Assembly (NCBI GenBank): GCA_963748005.1
Contig: CAVVHH010000003.1
Location: 124,001-188,000 of the forward strand
Length of the DNA stretch: 64,000 nt
Direction of reading: 5' to 3'
From: CAILZL01 sp963748005
Lineage (GTDB): Bacteria; Pseudomonadota; Gammaproteobacteria; Steroidobacterales; Steroidobacteraceae
Below are positions 28,161-36,844 of the stretch, one piece after another. The stretch's first letter is position 1. Every line of letters begins with the position of its first letter. The translations under genes were made by a program, and so were the position numbers. Under the pieces are notes generated by a model that saw only the letters and a list, made by a program, of their open reading frames with translations, made no database searches and had not been told where the DNA came from.

Positions 28161-29252
28161 ATGAGCCTTGATTTGATCTCCACCCCCGCCGCTGATGGCT
28201 TTTTCATGCCGGCCGAATACGCGCCGCATCGTAGCTGCTGGATGCTGTGGCCTGAGCGTGGCGATACCTGGCGACTGGGGGCCAAACCCGCGCAACAGGC
28301 ATTCGTAGCGGTGGCTACCGCCATTGCCGGCAGCGAGCTGGTGAGTGTTGGTGTGTCGCAGGCGCAATATCCCAACGCACGAGCGATGTTGCCGCGTACG
28401 GTGCGAGTTGTTGAGCTCTCACATAACGACGCCTGGATGCGCGACATGGGTCCGACCTGCGTCATCAACACGGCCGGTGAAGTGCGCGGCGTGGACTGGA
28501 TGTTCAATGCCTGGGGCGGGTTGCAGGGTGGGTTGTATTTTCCGTGGGATCAGGATGATCTGGTGGCGCAGAAGGTGCTGGAGATCGAGGGCCTGCCGCG
28601 CTATCGGGCGCCCTTTGTCATGGAGGGTGGCTCGATTCATGTCGATGGTCAGGGTACAGCGTTGGTTACTGAAGAATGTCTGCTGAATCCGAATCGGAAT
28701 CCCGGCCTGGATATGGGACAGATTGAGTTGCTGTTGCACGAATATCTGGGTGTTTCGACGGTCATCTGGCTGAGTAAAGGTGTATGCAACGATGAAACCG
28801 ACGGGCATGTCGATAATCTGTGCTGTTTCATCAAGCCCGGTGAGGTGGTGTTAACCTGGACCGACAACAAGCGCGATCCGCAGTTTGCGCGCTCATCGGA
28901 TGCGCTGCGACGTTTGCAGCAAGCCCGCGATGCGCGCGGCAGAAAACTCAAGGTGCACCTGTTGCCGCAACCGGGTCCACTGTATCTGAACGAAACGGAA
29001 GCAGATGGATTGGATGTCTTCAATGCCGGCAAGCATCGTCATGCAGGTGACCGGTTGGCGGCCTCCTACGTGAATTTCTACATCGGTAACTCAGTCGTTG
29101 TTGTACCGCTGCTGGACCCACGACATGATCGAGCCGTGCTGGCCAGATTGCGGCGCTTGTTTCCCAGACGCAAAGTGGTGGGTATCGCGGCGCGGGAAAT
29201 CGTGGTCGGCGGTGGTGGTATTCACTGCGTCACGCAGCAAATTCCCCGTTAG
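28161..29252 (+). CDS. aguA: Agmatine deiminase
   Basis: Hydrolyses agmatine to N-carbamoylputrescine and ammonia, a putrescine route. 363 residues from ATG 28161. Guanidino-modifying enzyme features: WMLWPERGDTWR near 28, NDAWMRDMGPT near 86, the GGSIHVDGQGT loop, NDETDGHVDN near 213 with catalytic Asp/His, and the catalytic Cys in GGGGIHCVTQQIP at the C-terminus. No N-carbamoylputrescine amidase gene is adjacent. Convergent with DUF3187 with overlapping ends (29249-29252). Confidence 0.94.
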   Translation: MSLDLISTPAADGFFMPAEYAPHRSCWMLWPERGDTWRLGAKPAQQAFVAVATAIAGSELVSVGVSQAQYPNARAMLPRTVRVVELSHNDAWMRDMGPTCVINTAGEVRGVDWMFNAWGGLQGGLYFPWDQDDLVAQKVLEIEGLPRYRAPFVMEGGSIHVDGQGTALVTEECLLNPNRNPGLDMGQIELLLHEYLGVSTVIWLSKGVCNDETDGHVDNLCCFIKPGEVVLTWTDNKRDPQFARSSDALRRLQQARDARGRKLKVHLLPQPGPLYLNETEADGLDVFNAGKHRHAGDRLAASYVNFYIGNSVVVVPLLDPRHDRAVLARLRRLFPRRKVVGIAAREIVVGGGGIHCVTQQIPR

Positions 29253-30205
29253 AACCCATGTGTCACGAACAGCTGCAACTGCACATCCGGCGCCGTATCA
29301 ACAGCGATGTCTTCGCTTATCAGGAGTGTGCTGGTCCAGGCGCGGGAGTGATAGCGTGACCCAAAGCTGAGTTGCAGCGCGCTACCCAGCGCGCGCAGTT
29401 TGCTGTCGAATACACGCGTATGCCCATCCAGCTGTACCGCCACATTCCAGTGCGAAGCGAGCATCGCGTCCAGCCCCAGCGAACCGCTCCATACCCGGGT
29501 TTCCTGTTGCGAGACTGATCGTTTGCCCTGACCAAGCATGGACAGAGAGATTTGTTGCTGGCTGGCAAATCGTGTGCCGAGTTGTTGTGAAGTTGCCAGA
29601 CTCAGTGCCACATCAGTAGAACCGCTGCCGGCGAGCTTGTCGGTATTGCCGGTCGGTAATTTCAGACTGAACCACAGGGTATTGGTGAAATCCGGATCTG
29701 CGCCCATGCGCGTGCCCAGACGCAAGGTCAGATCACCAATGCCGTGTTGCACCTCGCTCAGGCCATAATCCAGCTGGCCCTCGTACTTGTGCTGTATCCA
29801 CAGACGGTCACGTGGCCAGAGATCGCGATTGCCATTGGGCAGCCCGAAGGTGTCATGGAAGGACTCGATGAAGCTGTCCAGCTGGCCACCGGACACGCTC
29901 AGGTAGGGCAGTTCGATACGTAACCCAAACGTATCGCCTAGCGGCTTGGTAAAGCTGAGCTGCCAGCGCTGCAGTTCGGCGTCCAGTTGCAGTGCTTCCT
30001 GCGCAGCAGATTGAGCGAGCGAAACATTGGCGATGGCGAACTCGGCGGACAATGTGGTGCTGGATGGGATTGTCGGCAGCGCGGCTGGCAGTTCATATCC
30101 CGACAGCAGTGGATTGAGATCGCGCACCGGCAGCGGTTCGGCACCAGCAGCTGAGCTGCAGCAGCACAGGGTGAAGCAGCAGCACCATTGCCGCAACACA
30201 CGCAT
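29249..30205 (-). CDS. DUF3187 family outer-membrane-like protein
   Basis: 318 residues from ATG 30205 (the codon at 30208 is TTG). Cys-rich signal peptide (RQWCCCFTLCCCSSAAGA), then alternating beta strands ending in Phe, as in outer-membrane barrels (LQLFVTHGF). DUF3187 hallmarks: RDLNPLLSGYELPAA near 28 and GNRDLWPRDRLW near 125. Its start overlaps the DUF3570 stop (TGATG), so it is the last gene of the tightly packed minus-strand cluster that begins at 36351. Function unknown. Confidence 0.82.
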   Translation of the reverse strand: MRVLRQWCCCFTLCCCSSAAGAEPLPVRDLNPLLSGYELPAALPTIPSSTTLSAEFAIANVSLAQSAAQEALQLDAELQRWQLSFTKPLGDTFGLRIELPYLSVSGGQLDSFIESFHDTFGLPNGNRDLWPRDRLWIQHKYEGQLDYGLSEVQHGIGDLTLRLGTRMGADPDFTNTLWFSLKLPTGNTDKLAGSGSTDVALSLATSQQLGTRFASQQQISLSMLGQGKRSVSQQETRVWSGSLGLDAMLASHWNVAVQLDGHTRVFDSKLRALGSALQLSFGSRYHSRAWTSTLLISEDIAVDTAPDVQLQLFVTHGF

Positions 30206-31380
30206 CAATAGTGATGTGAATACTGCAGCATGAACACATTGGCGCCATAGCTGAATAACGGCTGGTTGGCGGGTGCGGCTTTCACCTCGGCATCCTTGAA
30301 ATCCTGATAGTCATACTGAATGCGTTCCACATACAGGCTGACAACACCATAGGCTTTCGGGCTGAACACCCAGCGCCAGCTGCCACCAAACCGCACCGAC
30401 CAGTCACTGAAGGTGGCCAGGATCTTGTCCCGGGCAAGGAAATTCTGCGCATCAATGTACGGAAACAGATCGGAGTAGAAGTCGGCACTGGTCTGCGTGT
30501 AGTAACGTGCACTGCCTTCCAGCGTAAAGTTGGCCAAGCGCCCCTTGAGTGGTTGGATGTATTCCACATCGCCGGTGTGTGCGGCGATGCCCCAGCTGTC
30601 AGTGAAGTAGCGATAGCCGGCTTTGATGGACGCGCGATAGGGGAGGTAGTATCGGCCCGTTAGCGCAATGGCATTGGTGGTGCGGGTGCTGGGGTATTTT
30701 TCATCCTGATAGCCGATGGTCAGCGAATTGCTGGCGCCATAGCGAACGCTTCGATACGGGTTTTGCAGATAACCTTCCATGGCGCTGGATTCGTAGTTCA
30801 GCGTAGCGATGAAATTTCTGGTGAGAATCTGTGTCAGCCCCAGCCGATAGTTGCGCCGATCGACAATGCCGCGCGGTTCGATATGGGTCAGCTGGTTTTC
30901 GCTGACATCATCCCAGCCGCGGGTAAAGCCCAGAGATACCGTGGTCAGATCGCCAAACATGTCTTCGGTAATGCCGAAGGTGAGATTGTCGGAGACATAG
31001 TCGGTCTCCTTGCTGTTCATGAACGCGACGTTGTAGGTGGTCTTGCCACGCAGATAGGACATCCCGGCATCCCACTGCTTGCGATGCTCTTTCAGCTCGC
31101 TGGCACCGCTGGTGCGTACGTCGATAGACGCGCCGGTGACCGAATCGGTTTCATAACCGGCATTCGCCATGATGCTCTCGCCGAATTTCTTGCGCACCAG
31201 CAGGGCCGGGCCTTGTACGGTAAGTCCATCGCCTTGATACACGTGATACATCGCGTCGGCCTGGTCTTCCGGCAACACGCCTGCCTGTGCAATGGCACAG
31301 ACCATTGCCAGCAGACCGATGGCCAGGCAGCGTCGAAACGCTTGTCGTAACGGCGAGCAGGTACTGATCATTTCGTGCAT
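30205..31380 (-). CDS. DUF3570 family outer-membrane beta-barrel protein
   Basis: 391 residues from ATG 31380 (31371 also possible). Signal peptide about 1-34 (RRCLAIGLLAMVCAIAQA). The rest is a run of amphipathic strands with aromatic girdles and ends in VFMLQYSHHY. DUF3570 proteins are predicted outer-membrane barrels usually encoded with a DUF4266 lipoprotein and a thioredoxin, exactly as found here, often with an ApbE flavin transferase, which is missing from this window. Function unknown; a conduit or porin role is speculation. Confidence 0.85.
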   Translation of the reverse strand: MHEMISTCSPLRQAFRRCLAIGLLAMVCAIAQAGVLPEDQADAMYHVYQGDGLTVQGPALLVRKKFGESIMANAGYETDSVTGASIDVRTSGASELKEHRKQWDAGMSYLRGKTTYNVAFMNSKETDYVSDNLTFGITEDMFGDLTTVSLGFTRGWDDVSENQLTHIEPRGIVDRRNYRLGLTQILTRNFIATLNYESSAMEGYLQNPYRSVRYGASNSLTIGYQDEKYPSTRTTNAIALTGRYYLPYRASIKAGYRYFTDSWGIAAHTGDVEYIQPLKGRLANFTLEGSARYYTQTSADFYSDLFPYIDAQNFLARDKILATFSDWSVRFGGSWRWVFSPKAYGVVSLYVERIQYDYQDFKDAEVKAAPANQPLFSYGANVFMLQYSHHY

Positions 31381-31405
31381 CAATTCGTTCAGGTATCAGG
31401 CGCTG

Positions 31406-31624
31406 CTACAGGCAACCGCAGCCACCACCCGCCGCGCCGGTGGCGCCACTGGCAGCCTCACGAACTTCGCGAATGTGATTGGTATAGGCGGTGACGGACG
31501 GATTACGATCGTTGGACATGACTTCATCCGCGAGTGCGGCGCGCTCGTAGGGTTTGACCCACGGTTCCAGCGAGCTGCACGCGCTGAGCGTGAGCGCCAA
31601 TAACACCATGAAGATACGACGCAT
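31406..31624 (-). CDS. DUF4266 small lipoprotein with Gly/Cys tail
   Basis: 72 residues. Lipobox LSAC near residue 16 makes it a lipoprotein with a mature chain of only about 57 residues: LEPWVKPYERAALADEVMS, a short linker and the tail GAAGGGCGCL with two closing cysteines. DUF4266 is a family of such small proteins; the C-terminal CGC is characteristic and could bind metal, a cofactor or a partner thiol. A TlpA thioredoxin is encoded 3 bases upstream in the same operon, making thiol chemistry on this tail plausible but unproven. Confidence 0.85.
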   Translation of the reverse strand: MRRIFMVLLALTLSACSSLEPWVKPYERAALADEVMSNDRNPSVTAYTNHIREVREAASGATGAAGGGCGCL

Positions 31625-31627
31625 GGG

Positions 31628-32143
31628 TTATTCCTTGATCAGTGCGCGAATCTGCGCCAGATACTCGGCCTCATCGCCGGGTTTGTAGCCCCGATGCAGT
31701 GCGCGTACATTGCCCTTGCGATCGATGAACACTGTGCTGGGCATGGCGCTTACGGCATATAGCTGGCTGACTTTGTTGTCGCGGTCAAAGGCGATCGGAA
31801 AACTGACCGGTACTTGCGACAGGAACTTCTGTGCATCCGTGGAATCGGTATCAACGTTCACACCCAGCATGGTGAAGCCGGCAGCGCTGTACTTCTTGTA
31901 GATCTGGTCCATCAGCGGCATTTCAGTACGGCAGGGTCCGCACCATGATGCCCAGAAATTCAACATGACCACCTGGCCCTTCAGCTTGGCCAGATCAATG
32001 GTTTCTCCGGACTTGCCCGGCAGACTGAAAGTTGGTGCAGCGGCACTGCTGGTGGTGCCATTGGCGGGGGCAAGGCAGGCGAGACCAATAACCAGGGCCC
32101 AGGCGCCGGCCCTTAAAAACTGCTGTGTGCGTGATATGTTCAT
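31628..32143 (-). CDS. TlpA/ResA-type periplasmic thioredoxin
   Basis: 171 residues with signal peptide (about 1-29) and a thioredoxin fold: PTFSLPGKSGETIDLAKLKGQVV, the active site C68-G-P-C71 in FWASWCGPCRTEMP, and the cis-Pro region AMPSTVFIDRKG. TlpA/ResA proteins usually reduce disulfides in the periplasm, including CxxCH apocytochrome motifs. It sits between the beta-barrel gene and DUF4266 within the cluster with the CxxCH proteins. GAAGGA ribosome site before the ATG. Confidence 0.92.
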   Translation of the reverse strand: MNISRTQQFLRAGAWALVIGLACLAPANGTTSSAAAPTFSLPGKSGETIDLAKLKGQVVMLNFWASWCGPCRTEMPLMDQIYKKYSAAGFTMLGVNVDTDSTDAQKFLSQVPVSFPIAFDRDNKVSQLYAVSAMPSTVFIDRKGNVRALHRGYKPGDEAEYLAQIRALIKE

Positions 32144-32183
32144 GGAGTTTCCTTCAGACGGTGGTGCCTACGGTCATGCTCGC

Positions 32184-32891
32184 TCAGAAGAAGTACGTGA
32201 GTCCAAGACTCGCTTCAAGGTTATTGACGACTTTTTTCTTGCCCAGCAAGTCGGTGTCATACAGGTAATCGCGTACGTCCAGGTGCATGGCCAGGGAGTC
32301 GGTCAACAGGAGACGGTAGCCAAAACCGCCATTGACTGTAAAGCGATCGTCGCCCGCGAAACTGGTAGAACCGACACCAGCGATGAAATACAGGGCAGTG
32401 TTGTAAGCGCGGTTCTCACCGACGAATACTTCGCCGGGCAGAGCATTCCAGCCAGCGGACAGCGCGTAGTACGAATACTTGCGCTGATCGGGGGTGAGCA
32501 GCTGAAAGAAGCCCAGCGATTCGGCACTGGATTCACCGGCTTCGCTCCTGCCCAGCGAGCCCTCGATGAAGAAACTTGTAGTGACGTGATAGGCAAGTCG
32601 TGCTCCGATTACCGGATGGCTGCCGAAGTCCTCAATGCTGAGGATGCCGCCATAGGCGCCGATCTCGAAGTTCTCGCTGTCTATGGCTGGAGTCTTGACG
32701 GTGCGGCGCTCCACGTTCGGATCAATGACGGGCTCGGTCACGGTCGCCGTGGTCGGGCCTGAAGCCGATTCAACTACAGCAGCTGAGCTGGGTTCGCTAT
32801 CGGCCACGGTGTCACGGCCGAATAGCGCGCAGCCGCTGCTGGTCACGGCAAGCAGGGGCATCAGAAGAAAAAGGCGAAGCCTGCTTTCCAT
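32184..32891 (-). CDS. Outer-membrane beta-barrel lipoprotein-like protein
   Basis: 235 residues. A lipobox-like SSGC near 20 follows the hydrophobic N-terminus, then a Ser/Thr/Val-rich linker and, from about 70, eight or so strands (FEIGAYGGILSIEDFG, VIGARLAYHVTTSFFIEGSLG, ...LEASLGLTYFF). Similar to the outer-membrane beta-barrel family in which paired barrels are found together. The start at 32891 has GAGGA about 9 bases upstream and overlaps the preceding gene by 31 bases; an internal ATG (32861) would abut its stop (TGATG). Confidence 0.75.
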   Translation of the reverse strand: MESRLRLFLLMPLLAVTSSGCALFGRDTVADSEPSSAAVVESASGPTTATVTEPVIDPNVERRTVKTPAIDSENFEIGAYGGILSIEDFGSHPVIGARLAYHVTTSFFIEGSLGRSEAGESSAESLGFFQLLTPDQRKYSYYALSAGWNALPGEVFVGENRAYNTALYFIAGVGSTSFAGDDRFTVNGGFGYRLLLTDSLAMHLDVRDYLYDTDLLGKKKVVNNLEASLGLTYFF

Positions 32892-33592
32892 TCCGGAGTT
32901 TCCTCGTTTTCGTTACGACTGGTGTAGGTGTAGTTGTTGTGGAACTCGGCACGCGCCATGAAGCGCCGGCTGACATACACCCGCACGCCCACGCCCACAA
33001 AAGAGAGTTGATCGGTACTGTCGATTTCCTGCACCTGGGTGGTATGTGGTGCAGTGTGGATCATGCCCGTGCCCAGTGACAAATACGGGCTGACGCGCCA
33101 TTCAGGGAACATGGTGTGGGTCACATCCACGGTGGCGAACTCGGCATTGCTGATATTGCCCAGCGCATTGGCCAGTGTCAGCCCCACTGACAGGTGATCA
33201 GTCAAGCCATAGCTGCCCGACAGCGCGATGAGGCTTGCGCCGCCGAAGTCGCCCAGCATCAGCGCGCCTTCGAAGCGCCGGGTGGCAAGGTTCGCCAGGG
33301 TCGGCACATCGAGCTTGATGGCCTCGCCGTCCAGTTCCAGCGTCGCCAGCAATTGCTGCTCGTTCACCCAGCCTTCACGACCCTGTCGTTCCCGCACCAG
33401 GTACCAGCCGGTGCGCTCCGTCAGTACCTCGATCTGCTCGGCGCGCGGTACTACGAAGAACACCGGATAGCCCGTGCCGGGACCGGTATGCATTTCCAGA
33501 AACGGATCCACCACCACCACCTGTCTGGGTGTGTCCTTGGCATATGCAATTGCGCTACATAGCAATAGCAGTGACAGATACCATCCGCGCAT
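32861..33592 (-). CDS. SH3-domain plus outer-membrane beta-barrel protein
   Basis: 243 residues from ATG 33592 (the frame opens with TTG at 33595). Signal peptide 1-18, then a bacterial SH3 domain (about 22-85: VVDPFLEMHTGPGTGYPVFFVVPRAEQIEVL, REGWVNEQQL), then a barrel of about 150 residues ending GWKAGFAFFF-like (EWKAGFAFFF). SH3b domains often bind peptidoglycan or peptides, so this protein may tether the barrel to the wall. Start overlaps the HzsA-like stop by one base (TGATG) with GGAGA upstream. Confidence 0.8.
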   Translation of the reverse strand: MRGWYLSLLLLCSAIAYAKDTPRQVVVVDPFLEMHTGPGTGYPVFFVVPRAEQIEVLTERTGWYLVRERQGREGWVNEQQLLATLELDGEAIKLDVPTLANLATRRFEGALMLGDFGGASLIALSGSYGLTDHLSVGLTLANALGNISNAEFATVDVTHTMFPEWRVSPYLSLGTGMIHTAPHTTQVQEIDSTDQLSFVGVGVRVYVSRRFMARAEFHNNYTYTSRNENEETPEWKAGFAFFF

Positions 33593-36351
33593 CAATTCTC
33601 CGGCGCCTTGAAGGGATCGTTATAGTACTGCGCGCCGATATCCACCCATTCGGAAATCAATCGCAATTCGCCCGGGGTCAGCCACGGCACTGCCGCAGTG
33701 GCATGCGTTCCGGTGCTGGTGAACTTGCTGAAAAAGCGTGAACCGCGCGCATTGCGGGCAATCAGAGACGGGCTGACTGTTCTGAACTGTGCGCAGGTCT
33801 GCACCATGGTAACCGGATCGGTAACCAGGAGGATGCATTCATCCTGCACCGCAGCGCCAACGAGTATCTGCCCATTGTCCTGGAACAGTAATTCCTGGTA
33901 CGACGTGATGCGCAGATTGTTGTCGTCTGAAGCGTTAGTGCTCAGGTCCAGGTCTCCCGCTGGCACACGCACAGCATTGGCGGCATCCGTCTTGCTGTGG
34001 CAGCTGGTGCATTTGTGGTCGCCATCCAGGGTGCCGTCACCATTCGTGTCGTATGGACGTGAAGCGTCCCACAGGGGCTGGATGTGTTCCAGATAATTGA
34101 TGGTGATGCGGCAGATGTTGGACCACACGGTCAGGCAGGTGCTGCTGGTGGGTACCTTGGTAGTAATACCGCCGGTACCGGCATAGCGCAGCGCAAAGTC
34201 GCCAGAGCGAGCGCTGGTGGGAACGACTTTCGGATCCGAACCCAGTGGCCACACGTCCGCGAAAGCGACGTTCACGCTGGGGGTAATGGCAGCACATTGC
34301 TCATTGCTGCAGCTCCAGGTTGCACGCGCCTGCGCCATGGTTTGTCCGGAAGCTGCAATGAAACTGCCATTGGCGTTGCTGAAGTTGGAACCCACTGCAC
34401 CCGTATAGGCCGATGCAAATGTGCCGCTGCGGCCATGCGATCGGCCGCTCTGGCCGGGTGGTACATTGATGGAGTTGGCGTGACACCCGCTGCATTGTAC
34501 GGTTTCACCCGGCCGCAGAGTCAGCCAGGCATTGTGGCGCGGAAATGCGGCGACGCGGCGGCCTTCGCTGTCGACCACCGAGATCTGGAACGCGACATTA
34601 CCCGGGACTTTCACACGCACCGAACCATCCGGCTCCACGGGGATGTAACCCAGGATCTCGCGCATGAAGTTGGTGGCGCCGAAGGCGTTGTTGTCGATGT
34701 CGCGTACATCGTCATCCGGCATGGAAACGGCTTTCTCGATGCGCAGGAAACGCGCCGGACGATTGGTGTAGCAGCTGTTACCTGGAATGGAGTTGGTGGT
34801 GATGCTGCAGCCGGTCCCCGTTGCGGCCACCGTGCCGTCAAAGTCATAGACGCTGCGAATATCGAGGATGCCGACGCCTTCACCCCGCAGCGACTGGTTG
34901 AGTGACAGATTGCTGCTGAGGTTAACGGGCAGGAAGGCCGGCGCAGTGCGCGGCTGGGCCACAGCGACCTCGGTAACCATCACGCCTTCAGTGGGCGGCA
35001 CGATGGGTTGTTGCGTGCCATCGGCCGGATTGAACATCCAGACGCTGTACACCGGCGGTGCGCTTACAAATGCCGGATCAGCCAGCCGCGCACTGGTGCA
35101 ATTCACCACGGCGCTGGTAGCCGGATCGATGACACGACACTGCGTCCACGACACCAGCAGGCGGTCGGTGCCATCCCACAGCGGTGCGGCCGACACGAAG
35201 CGGCCGCCAATGGACGGCACGCTCAACATGCGTACGTTGCCTGGAGTGGCCTTGTTGGCCGCCGGTCCGGAGGCACTGTTGCCAGCAGCCGCGGCCTGGG
35301 TGTTCTCGACGTAGTTACGGGTATCGATCATGTACAGATCGCCACCGTACTCGGTGCCGCTGAACGGCCGGATCAAAGTGAGAATGCGGCCGTCGCGCAT
35401 TTCCCGTGCCTTGGTGAATTGCACGGCCGGATAAGTGATCGTGCCGTTGGTGTCGGTATCGGCGATGGTGGTGTGGCTGGCCGAGCCATAGAGCAACTGT
35501 GTGTTGGTGCCGTCGGGGTTGGCAGTATAGAAGTGCACGCCGTTGCGACCGTTGGCGTGATCCCAGCGACTGAACAGGATGCGGCCATCTGATAGCACCG
35601 TGGCATCCATGTCGTGACTCTGATTGAAACTGATCTGCTGGATGTTGCCACCGTTGCTGTCCATCACATGCAGCACGAACGCCGACTCATCGCGGTTTTC
35701 ATCCTGTGCTTCGAACTGCTGTTTGTTTTCGTCGAGCAATACGGCCTTGGACTGGTACTGACGTGTCGATGCGAACAGGATATGGCCATCGGGAAGATAG
35801 TGTGGCGAGACATCCTGACCTTCTTCAGCAATCACATTCGAACTGATCACGCGCCGCAGCGTGTCGGAGGCAATGGTGTATTCCCAGATATTCCAGGTGG
35901 GCGGATCCTCGTCTTGCTGATCATCGTCCAGCGGTCCGCGCATGGCAAAGATCACCTTGCCGCCATCGGCGGATACATCCACGTCCCTTACATCCCAGCG
36001 TTGATTGGCAGGATGAACCCGCGCCGTGATGTTGCGTTCGGCTGCGCTGGGCGAGGCCCGGTCACGCATGTACAGATCGGCATTGGTGCTGAAAATGCGC
36101 AGGCGCCGCACATCGTCGTCGGTGTCCGGATCGGTAAAGTCGGGTGTGACACGTTTGACGTAAAAGATCGGGAAATCGGCTGAACTGGTGGTAGCCGTAT
36201 TACCGGTTTGTCCGGAACCGATCCGAATGGTGTCATCGCCACCGCCGCCGCTGCTGCAGGCGGTCAATGCGCCGAACCAAAAGGCGAGCAGTACATAACG
36301 CAATTGCAACAGGGGGAAAGCAGGGCGAGCAGATGCCATCACGCGCGTCAT
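33592..36351 (-). CDS. Lipoprotein related to hydrazine synthase alpha subunit, two CxxCH motifs
   Basis: 919 residues; ATG 36351 has GAGGA nearby, whereas the frame to 36393 does not. Lipobox LTACSSGGGG near 31. The N-terminal half has PD40/WD40-like propeller blades (ADGGKVIFAMRG, LPDGHILFASTR, LSDGRILFSRWDH, RDGRILTLI). Then comes an HZS-alpha-like middle domain, GYIPVEPDGSVRVKVPGNVAFQ...PGETVQCSGCH (first heme motif near residue 618), and a second motif HKCTSCH near 779. These predict covalent c-type hemes outside the cytoplasm. The rest of hydrazine synthase is absent, so anammox chemistry is not implied. First gene of the minus-strand cluster. Confidence 0.82.
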   Translation of the reverse strand: MTRVMASARPAFPLLQLRYVLLAFWFGALTACSSGGGGDDTIRIGSGQTGNTATTSSADFPIFYVKRVTPDFTDPDTDDDVRRLRIFSTNADLYMRDRASPSAAERNITARVHPANQRWDVRDVDVSADGGKVIFAMRGPLDDDQQDEDPPTWNIWEYTIASDTLRRVISSNVIAEEGQDVSPHYLPDGHILFASTRQYQSKAVLLDENKQQFEAQDENRDESAFVLHVMDSNGGNIQQISFNQSHDMDATVLSDGRILFSRWDHANGRNGVHFYTANPDGTNTQLLYGSASHTTIADTDTNGTITYPAVQFTKAREMRDGRILTLIRPFSGTEYGGDLYMIDTRNYVENTQAAAAGNSASGPAANKATPGNVRMLSVPSIGGRFVSAAPLWDGTDRLLVSWTQCRVIDPATSAVVNCTSARLADPAFVSAPPVYSVWMFNPADGTQQPIVPPTEGVMVTEVAVAQPRTAPAFLPVNLSSNLSLNQSLRGEGVGILDIRSVYDFDGTVAATGTGCSITTNSIPGNSCYTNRPARFLRIEKAVSMPDDDVRDIDNNAFGATNFMREILGYIPVEPDGSVRVKVPGNVAFQISVVDSEGRRVAAFPRHNAWLTLRPGETVQCSGCHANSINVPPGQSGRSHGRSGTFASAYTGAVGSNFSNANGSFIAASGQTMAQARATWSCSNEQCAAITPSVNVAFADVWPLGSDPKVVPTSARSGDFALRYAGTGGITTKVPTSSTCLTVWSNICRITINYLEHIQPLWDASRPYDTNGDGTLDGDHKCTSCHSKTDAANAVRVPAGDLDLSTNASDDNNLRITSYQELLFQDNGQILVGAAVQDECILLVTDPVTMVQTCAQFRTVSPSLIARNARGSRFFSKFTSTGTHATAAVPWLTPGELRLISEWVDIGAQYYNDPFKAPEN

Positions 36352-36844
36352 TGCGAAATCCTCGCAGCGAGATCCAGTGTATTGATGGGCCATTGTGTTG
36401 AAGACTTGGGCACGGCGTTTTGGCTACATAACTCGGTAAGTCAGCGCATCATCGGTGTGTCAAGTGACGCAGGCCGTTAACGATTTCACAGAAGCTGAGC
36501 ATGTGTTTGGGGTTCTATCTCATTCGCCGCCAGCGGATGTGCATTGGAATGTCTCAGCAAGCGTGATGCGGGTCACAGAGTCGGAGTCGTTGAGTGGGCG
36601 AGCCATGCAAAAAGTCCTGGCAAGACTACTGATCGCATCTGTGCCGTCGCAGTTGTCTCTCGAGCGCGACGTAGTGCGCACGAGACAGTTAAACCCCAGA
36701 TTAACGCTCCGTATATTGGCGGCAAGCGCAACAAATTTCATGAGCAACGCACCTGGCACGGCTCGCTTCTTACACAGCTTCAGGATTGGCTTACATGCAA
36801 CGATCAATTTGCTCAACTCGCCCAACAGGGGCAAGGGCTCAAGA
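36352..36844. other. 493-bp divergent spacer between the two CxxCH gene blocks
   Basis: Separates the minus-strand cluster (HzsA-like to DUF3187) from the plus-strand trio. It should hold both promoters. An open plus-strand frame from 36455 runs through it into the next gene but lacks coding character before the signal peptide of that gene. No palindromic operator or repeat was evident by eye. Confidence 0.45.

Noticed and set aside
34084..34905. 273-codon plus-strand frame inside the HzsA-like gene
   Set aside because: Antisense shadow; lacks start context and homology-like motifs.
33592..36351. Evidence for anammox metabolism
   Set aside because: Only an alpha-like protein is present; no beta/gamma subunits, hydrazine dehydrogenase or related genes nearby, and the gene background is gammaproteobacterial.
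36455..36844. N-terminal extension of the one-CxxCH protein
   Set aside because: 130 extra residues would bury the signal peptide internally; the ATG at 36845 gives a normal exported protein.
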